Source of the DNA: DATLYH01 sp035575035 | GTDB lineage: Bacteria; Planctomycetota; Planctomycetia; Gemmatales; Gemmataceae | Assembly: GCA_035575035.1 (NCBI GenBank) | Contig: DATLYH010000117.1 | Location: 1-9,857 of the forward strand | Length of the DNA stretch: 9,857 nucleotides | Direction: 5' to 3' | Shown: piece by piece, positions 5,811 to 9,857 of the stretch | How positions within the stretch are numbered: position 1 is the first letter of the stretch | Layout of the letters: each line of letters starts with the position of its first letter | Notes under the pieces: generated by a model | What the model was told of the DNA's origin: nothing | Seen by the model: only the letters and a program-made list of their open reading frames with translations | The model's database searches: none | Position numbers and translations under genes: made by a program

Positions 5811-5859
5811 AAGAGGGGTCCGGGGCGGCAAAGAAGGTTCTTCTCTGGCCCCTCTTTCT
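5811..5859 (+). terminator. Hairpin terminator of the carboxypeptidase-VOC-esterase operon
   Basis: AAGAGGGGTC (5811-5820) pairs with GGCCCCTCTT (5847-5856), with one G-U pair. An inner stem, AGAAG-GTT-CTTCT, lies at 5832-5844. The sequence TTTCTGTTC follows. It begins 11 nt after the esterase stop, in a gap between converging genes. The A and T flanks could let it act from both sides. Confidence 0.65.
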
Positions 5860-5899
5860 GTTCGCTCGCCTCATCCTGAAAGAGCTTATCTTCGATAGA

Positions 5900-5944
5900 A
5901 TCGGCCGGTGTGTTTGCCTCGAATGGCGGCTAGCACCGGCCGAT
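5900..5944 (-). terminator. Hairpin terminator of the minus-strand lipoprotein unit
   Basis: ATCGGCCGGTG (5900-5910) and CACCGGCCGAT (5934-5944) are perfect 11-bp inverted complements around a 23-nt loop. The hairpin begins 6 nt past the stop of the minus-strand lipoprotein gene. On the minus strand it is followed by TTCTATCG, a weak T-run. Its position fits a transcript end for the DUF1559/lipoprotein unit. Confidence 0.6.
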
Positions 5945-5950
5945 GGCCTC

Positions 5951-6379
5951 TTATCGTCCCTTTATCCTGGCCCGGGCAACTTTCAGATGCAGCGGCGCCA
6001 TTCCCTCTTTCGCTTCCACGTGGAGGCTCCCTCCGTCATAGTACGCTGGGGGAACGATCCGGAAGAAGTTCCCCGGATCGCCTTCCGGGGCAGCAAGCAA
6101 CACAGTGTAGCGGCCCGGCTCCGTGCCGCCGGCCCCGGAAATGTGGGTTACCTTGAACGATCCATCCGCGGCCGTGACGGCGGTGGCGGCCGCCGCGCCT
6201 CCTTCCACCGGGTTGAAGATCAGGCGGGTCCCAGGGGGCAGCGGTTGGCCGTCGGCGAAAACAATCCTTCCCTCCACCGGAACGACCTTCTTCTTGGGGC
6301 CGCCACAGCCTGCGGCCGCCGCAACCAGCAAAGCCGCCATTGCGAGGCGGACGGGTCGGCAGAAGAGCGGATGCCGCAT
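5951..6379 (-). CDS. Small lipoprotein with carboxypeptidase-regulatory-like (transthyretin-like) domain
   Basis: The product is 142 aa. The ATG at 6379 is preceded by AAGGAG at 6-nt spacing. An earlier in-frame ATG at 6403 overlaps the DUF1559 stop but lacks a good site. The N-terminus is a lipoprotein signal: MAALLVAAAAGC with C25 as the lipidated cysteine. The rest is a single beta-sandwich domain: VPVEGRIVFADGQPLPPGTRLIFNP with the typical G-x-(V/I)-x-(F/Y)-x-D-G-x-P opening, TAADGSFKV, and GRYTVLLA. Planctomycetes carry many such small lipoproteins directly after DUF1559 genes, as here. The role is unknown; a cell-surface structural or binding role alongside the pseudopilin is an inference. 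Confidence 0.88.
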   Translation of the reverse strand: MRHPLFCRPVRLAMAALLVAAAAGCGGPKKKVVPVEGRIVFADGQPLPPGTRLIFNPVEGGAAAATAVTAADGSFKVTHISGAGGTEPGRYTVLLAAPEGDPGNFFRIVPPAYYDGGSLHVEAKEGMAPLHLKVARARIKGR

Positions 6380-6399
6380 GGTCAACTCCTTCGAGGTGC

Positions 6400-7524
6400 T
6401 CATGGGTCCGGGGTAACTACCTCGCCGCCGTTGCGCGTGCCCAACGCATACACCACGCGCAGGGAGACGGAGTCCGTGATGAACTGCACATGACCGTCGG
6501 CGAACAAGGCATTGGCGCCGCCGACGTGGAAGCTGAACCATTCGTTGTTCGGGCCGCAATCGTGGTAGGTCCAGGGACAGGCCGGCGGACCGCCGAACGG
6601 CCAGGCATTGTTGTTGATGATCTTGGAGCAGCCGGAGGTGTTGTCCGGCTCAGCCCAGCGCCAGTGGGCCCGGCCACAACCGGTCACCGGGTCGTGGTAG
6701 TTGTTCGGCGGCAGGCCGGTGGAGCCGGGGTTGCCGTCCATCCGCTCGTTGCGGCCGGTGTCCTCGTAGGCCAGGATCGAATTGCTGCTACCGTCGGTGA
6801 TCGCGCTGAGGGTGGCGCCGCCGTAGTAGATGTCGATGCCGCCCATCGCGGCCAACTCGGCGGAGGTCTTGAGCTGGAACCCCTTGCCGGAACCGACAAA
6901 GCAAGGCGCTCCCGAGTTCACGCTGTAGGACTTGTAATGGTTCAAGGGGTAAGGCTCCGAAGTGGCCGCCGTGGGGTAGCGCCCCGCCGGGATGCCGGTG
7001 ACCGCGGCGGCAGCGCTGCTCACCTCCACGTAAGGAAGGATGGCATAGTCGGAGCAGGCGTACCCCTGGCTGTCGCGCGGGCTTGGGCGGAGCGGGTTCG
7101 TCGGGCAGAGATAGGTCTTGATGATCGCTCCCGGCCCGTCACCGGTGGCGGCCAGGGAGGCGTTCGGTCCCTCGTTGTACCGATAGCGCAGGTCCAGCTG
7201 CCGAAAAACGTTGTCTTGCTCCATGTAGGGCAAGATCAGGGTGAGCGGACTGTGATAGCACTGGGTCTTGTAGGTCGTGCCGTCGGCCGTCACCAGATGT
7301 TCGCCGGAGCGAGGAAATCGGTTGTGATGGCTGTGGAAGTTGTGGAACGCCAGGCCGAGCTGCTTGAGGTTGTTCTGGCACCGCGCCTGGTTGGCCGCCT
7401 CGCGGGCCTTTTGCACCGCGGGCAACAACAGAGCCATCAGGATAGCGACGATGGCGATCACCACCAATAGTTCGATCAGGGTGAACGCCGGTCGCCGGGC
7501 CTGCGGGAAAGGCGGTGTCCTCAT
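6400..7524 (-). CDS. DUF1559 domain protein with type IV pilin-like N-terminus
   Basis: This 374-aa protein belongs to the large planctomycete DUF1559 family. The ATG at 7524 follows GGAGGG (7533-7538) at 8-nt spacing. Residues 13-35 form a prepilin leader and hydrophobic helix (A-FTLIELLVVIAIVAILMALLLPA), with a peptidase cleavage site before F and the conserved Glu at +5. The family pattern VQKAREAANQARCQNNLKQLGLAFHNF follows, then YMEQDNVF. The C-terminal H-X9-DG motif is at FHVGGANALFADGHVQFI. Cysteine pairs in the middle region (CGRAH, SGCSK, CPWTYHDC) suggest disulfides outside the cell. Exact function is unknown; these proteins are thought to be pseudopilin-like surface or secretion components. 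It has its own Pho-box-like promoter (7585-7618). Confidence 0.95.
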   Translation of the reverse strand: MRTPPFPQARRPAFTLIELLVVIAIVAILMALLLPAVQKAREAANQARCQNNLKQLGLAFHNFHSHHNRFPRSGEHLVTADGTTYKTQCYHSPLTLILPYMEQDNVFRQLDLRYRYNEGPNASLAATGDGPGAIIKTYLCPTNPLRPSPRDSQGYACSDYAILPYVEVSSAAAAVTGIPAGRYPTAATSEPYPLNHYKSYSVNSGAPCFVGSGKGFQLKTSAELAAMGGIDIYYGGATLSAITDGSSNSILAYEDTGRNERMDGNPGSTGLPPNNYHDPVTGCGRAHWRWAEPDNTSGCSKIINNNAWPFGGPPACPWTYHDCGPNNEWFSFHVGGANALFADGHVQFITDSVSLRVVYALGTRNGGEVVTPDP

Positions 7525-7554
7525 CGTCGGAACCCTCCGTCAGAGATGTCACCG

Positions 7555-7572
7555 GTTGGCGGAAGCGCCAAC
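7555..7572 (-). promoter_or_regulatory. Leader hairpin in the 5' untranslated region of the DUF1559 gene
   Basis: GTTGGCG (7555-7561) and CGCCAAC (7566-7572) are perfect inverted complements around a 4-nt loop. If transcription starts about 7 nt beyond the TATAGT box (near 7578), this hairpin would sit close to the mRNA 5' end, 30 nt before the start codon. It could stabilise the transcript. It does not cover the ribosome-binding site. Confidence 0.45.
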
Positions 7573-7584
7573 GCCACGGTGATG

Positions 7585-7618
7585 ACTATAGCCGCCGGTC
7601 GTGTGGCCTTGATGAAGG
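7585..7618 (-). promoter_or_regulatory. Pho-box-like operator and promoter of the DUF1559/lipoprotein unit
   Basis: On the minus strand, CCTTCATCAAGGCCACAC (7618-7601) is followed after exactly 10 nt by TATAGT (7590-7585), a good -10 box. The site can be read as two 7-mers, CTTCATC and CCACACG, separated by 4 nt. This is the layout of Pho boxes, which replace the -35 element in PhoB-activated promoters. The same site with the same 10-nt spacing precedes the response-regulator gene. Confidence 0.6.
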
Positions 7619-7705
7619 GGGGATAAAAGACGGGCGAAAATTGGCCGGGACTCGGCGCGGAGGGTTCAAAGAAGCCGACAGCGCGGCGAATGGCTGCCGG
7701 GCGGA

Positions 7706-8401
7706 CTACCCAGCGGTGCCTTCCTCGCGGCAGCGGTAGCCGACGCCCCGCACCGTCTCGATGCACGAGCCGGCTGCGCCTAGCTTGCGGCGGAGGGACT
7801 TGATGTGCACATCCACGGTGCGCTCCAGCACGATGGCGTCACTCATGGCAACCTCCATGAGGTCGTGCCGGGTGAAGGCCCGTCCCGGCTGCCGCATCAG
7901 CGCCTCCAAGAGGCGGAACTCGGTCGGCGTCAGGGGGACGGGCTGCCCGTCGAGGGTGACCCGGTGGCCGCGCTTGTCGAGTCGGATGCCGCACACCTCG
8001 ATCACCTCTCCCGGCAACTCCGGGCCGCCCGTTCGCCGCACCAGGGCCTTGATGCGCTGGAGCAGCACCTTGACGCTGAACGGCTTGGTGACGTAGTCAT
8101 CGGCGCCCACGGCAAAGCCGATCACCTGGTCGGTCTCTTCGGCCTTGGCCGTCAGCATGAGGATGGGGATACCAGCCGTCCGGTGCGAGGCGCGCAGGTC
8201 TCGGCAAACCTCCAGGCCATCCCGCCCCGGCAGCATCAGGTCCAGGATGATCAGGTCGGGCAACAGGGTCTGGGCCTTACGCAGGCCCTCCGGGCCGTCG
8301 CTAGCGACGATCGCTTCGTAGCCCTCGCGCTGGAGATTGTAGGACAGCACTTCCGTCAACGACGGCTCGTCTTCCACGATGAGAATTTTTTCTCGGGCCA
8401 T
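7706..8401 (-). CDS. PhoB-like response regulator (OmpR/PhoB family)
   Basis: The protein has 231 residues from the ATG at 8401 (MAREKILIVEDEPS), the usual family start. An in-frame ATG at 8440 would add 13 atypical residues, and neither start has a clear ribosome-binding site. The receiver domain (about 1-120) has E10 and D11, phosphoacceptor D54 (LILDLMLPGRDG region), T84, Y103 and K106 (VTKPF), so it is complete. The C-terminal winged helix (about 135-228) has LTPTEFRLLEALM, ERTVDVHIKSLRRKLG and the ETVRGVGYRC wing. The receiver resembles PhoB closely (SYNLQREGYEA, GADDYVTKPFS). It is encoded after a PhoR-like kinase and has a Pho-box-like site in front, suggesting autoregulation. Phosphate as the signal is inferred from homology and the operator. 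Confidence 0.93.
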   Translation of the reverse strand: MAREKILIVEDEPSLTEVLSYNLQREGYEAIVASDGPEGLRKAQTLLPDLIILDLMLPGRDGLEVCRDLRASHRTAGIPILMLTAKAEETDQVIGFAVGADDYVTKPFSVKVLLQRIKALVRRTGGPELPGEVIEVCGIRLDKRGHRVTLDGQPVPLTPTEFRLLEALMRQPGRAFTRHDLMEVAMSDAIVLERTVDVHIKSLRRKLGAAGSCIETVRGVGYRCREEGTAG

Positions 8402-8455
8402 AGGCAATGGGCTCGCTGGGGGTAGTCGGCCGATGGACACCGCGTCCCGCCGGTT

Positions 8456-8489
8456 AGCATAAGCACGGCCAGTGTAGATTTGATGAAGG
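8456..8489 (-). promoter_or_regulatory. Pho-box-like operator and promoter of the response-regulator gene
   Basis: On the minus strand, CCTTCATCAAATCTACAC (8489-8472) is followed after 10 nt by TATGCT (8461-8456), a weaker -10 box. It matches the site at 7601-7618 at 15 of 18 positions. It lies in the 90-nt gap between the kinase stop (8492) and the regulator start. CTTCATC-AAAT-CTACACT follows the 7-4-7 Pho-box layout and shares the AAATCT centre seen in the E. coli phoB box. Confidence 0.6.
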
Positions 8490-8491
8490 TC

Positions 8492-9857
8492 CTATGCAGG
8501 TCCGATGAGTTTTTCCGCCCGCGGCACGGCGGCTTCCGGCAGCCGCACCGTGAAGACACTGCCGACACCGACCTGGCTGGATGCCGTCACGCTTCCCCCG
8601 AGGGCCTGCGCCAGATGCTTGACAATGCTTAACCCCAGACCGGTGCCCCCCAGCTCCCGGCTGCGGGCCCGGTCCACCCGGTAGAAGCGCTCAAAGATGC
8701 GGGGGAGATCCTTCTCCGGGATGCCGATGCCGGTGTCTTCCACCTGAAAAACCGCCGCACCGCCTTCCGCAAACCAGCGTAGAGTAATCCGCCCGCCCGG
8801 GGGCGTGTACTTGATGGCGTTGTCCAGCAGGTTGTCGAGGATTTCGGCCAGGGCTTCTTCGTCGGTAAGGGCGGTGACCGGCTCGGCCGGCGGCGCTTGC
8901 TCCAGCCGCAAGCCCTTGCTCGCCGCGCGGTGCTCGTGGCGGGAGAGGGACGCCTCGACGGCGGCGTGCAACGGCACCGGCCGGCGTTCCAGGACCGCCT
9001 CGCCCGATTCGACTCGACTCAGGGTCAACAGGTCTTGCACCAGGCGGTGCAAGCGGTCGGTGTTTTCCCGGACACGTTCGAGGAAGCGAACGCCATGCTC
9101 CGGGTCGTGCAAGGCCCCATCGAGGAGCGTCTCCACGGTTGCCTGGATCGCGGCCAGGGGCGTTTTCAGCTCGTGCGAGACGTTGGCGACAAAGTCTTGC
9201 CGGACCTGCTCCAGGCGGCGCAAATGGGTGATGTCGTGCAGCACCAACACCAGGCCGCGCAGCGGCTCGCCGGGCAAACGGTTGCCGTGGACCGCCAGCA
9301 CCTTCCGCGGCGTTGTATCCCATTCGAGTTCCCCCTCATAAGGCTCCTCCGAGGCGGTGATGTGGGCGACCGCCTCGGCGAGGGAGCGGTGCTGGACCAA
9401 CTGGCTAAGGTTACGGCCTTCGGCCCCGGCCGGAAGGTTCAGCAGCCGGCCGGCCGCCTCATTGAGGAACTGAACCCGCCCCTCGGCATCGAGGACCAGC
9501 ACCCCCTCGACCATGCTGCCGAAGATGGCCCGCAGCTGCTGCCGGTCCCGTTCCATCTGGGCAATGTGCGCTGCGCAGGCCCGGCTCATCTCGTTGAACA
9601 CTAGGGCCAGGGTGCCGATCTCATCGGCGGAGGCTACCTTCACCTCTTGGCCGCAGTAGCCCTCAGCCATCGAGCGAGCCGCGCTGGCCAACTCAACCAA
9701 GGGGGCGCTCATCCGCCGCGCCAGCACCATGCTCACCAACAGGGCCAGGACCAGCGATACGCCCGTGCCGGTCCAGACGGCCTGCCGCAGCCAACGGGTT
9801 TCTTCTGCCACCGCCCCCAGCGGCAGGGCAAGCCGGACATAGCGTACCGGCCCGGCC
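8492..9857 (-). CDS. PhoR-like sensor histidine kinase (N-terminus outside window)
   Basis: The minus-strand frame runs off the window edge. Before the GTG at 9811 it already reads GPVRYVRLALPLGAV, the typical end of a periplasmic sensor domain, so the visible 454 residues are partial. Order of domains: end of sensor domain, transmembrane helix (GVSLVLALLVSMVLA), HAMP (RRMSAPLVELASAARSMAEG...DEIGTLALVFNEM), PAS (GVLVLDAEGRVQFLNEAAGRLL...VLHDITHLRRLE), HisKA with the phosphorylated His in NVSHELKTPL (codon 9173-9175), and HATPase with DNLLDNAIKYTPPGG (N box), VEDTGIGIPEKDL (G1), FERFYRVD (F box) and GGTGLGLSIVKHL (G2). HAMP-PAS-HisKA-HATPase is the PhoR/VicK layout. It is followed after 90 nt by its likely partner regulator. 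All catalytic motifs are intact. Confidence 0.94.
   Translation of the reverse strand, partial: AGPVRYVRLALPLGAVAEETRWLRQAVWTGTGVSLVLALLVSMVLARRMSAPLVELASAARSMAEGYCGQEVKVASADEIGTLALVFNEMSRACAAHIAQMERDRQQLRAIFGSMVEGVLVLDAEGRVQFLNEAAGRLLNLPAGAEGRNLSQLVQHRSLAEAVAHITASEEPYEGELEWDTTPRKVLAVHGNRLPGEPLRGLVLVLHDITHLRRLEQVRQDFVANVSHELKTPLAAIQATVETLLDGALHDPEHGVRFLERVRENTDRLHRLVQDLLTLSRVESGEAVLERRPVPLHAAVEASLSRHEHRAASKGLRLEQAPPAEPVTALTDEEALAEILDNLLDNAIKYTPPGGRITLRWFAEGGAAVFQVEDTGIGIPEKDLPRIFERFYRVDRARSRELGGTGLGLSIVKHLAQALGGSVTASSQVGVGSVFTVRLPEAAVPRAEKLIGPA

Noticed and set aside
6340..7470. 376-codon plus-strand open frame opposite the DUF1559 gene
   Set aside because: The opposite strand carries unmistakable pilin-leader and H-X9-DG motifs. 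The plus frame has no recognisable domain.
9809..9811. GTG at 9811 as start of the histidine kinase
   Set aside because: The frame continues upstream with RYVRLALPL, a typical end of a periplasmic sensor domain, so the gene runs past the window edge.

Overview
The window is GC-rich and looks like a chromosomal segment of a planctomycete, most likely Gemmataceae or a relative. The evidence is a DUF1559 pseudopilin-like protein (FTLIELLVVIAIVAIL start, H-X9-DG end) followed by a small carboxypeptidase-regulatory-like lipoprotein, an esterase of a type common in this phylum, remnants of a Sig-70_X6-type ECF sigma factor beside a Ser/Thr kinase, and tandem CCGAGCCCGGAGCGTTAGCGAC repeats. The taxonomic call rests on gene content only.

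Layout. (1) 1-1221, plus strand: the 3' end of a SCO1/SenC copper chaperone, an overlapping DUF420 (CtaM/YozB-like) membrane protein, then a small membrane protein whose frame runs through an in-frame TGA at 934-936. The TGA falls where the second Cys of a CPxC redox motif would be expected (CPS-U-QEA). A perfect 7-bp hairpin with a GUU loop begins 18 nt after it. This is the most interesting signal in the window: a candidate periplasmic CxxU selenoprotein with a bacterial-type SECIS, beside cytochrome-oxidase/copper assembly genes. (2) 1185-2723, plus: a 512-aa Tat-exported protein of unknown function. (3) 2724-3445: tandem GC-rich repeats and decayed minus-strand pieces of a kinase and an ECF sigma factor. 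(4) 3515-5799, plus: a probable operon of a D,D-carboxypeptidase (S11), a VOC protein and a secreted alpha/beta-hydrolase, with ATGA or near-contact junctions, ending in a hairpin terminator. (5) 5900-9857, minus: a lipoprotein and the DUF1559 protein in one unit, preceded by a PhoB-like response regulator and a PhoR-like histidine kinase (5' end outside the window).

How the parts connect. The response-regulator gene and the DUF1559/lipoprotein unit each have an upstream minus-strand site sharing 15 of 18 bases (CCTTCATCAA-N2-C-N-ACAC). Each site lies exactly 10 nt before a -10-like hexamer (TATAGT, TATGCT). The 7-4-7 layout resembles a Pho box. The regulator therefore probably activates its own gene and the adjacent pseudopilin/lipoprotein genes. 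This predicts a phosphate-responsive surface-protein locus.
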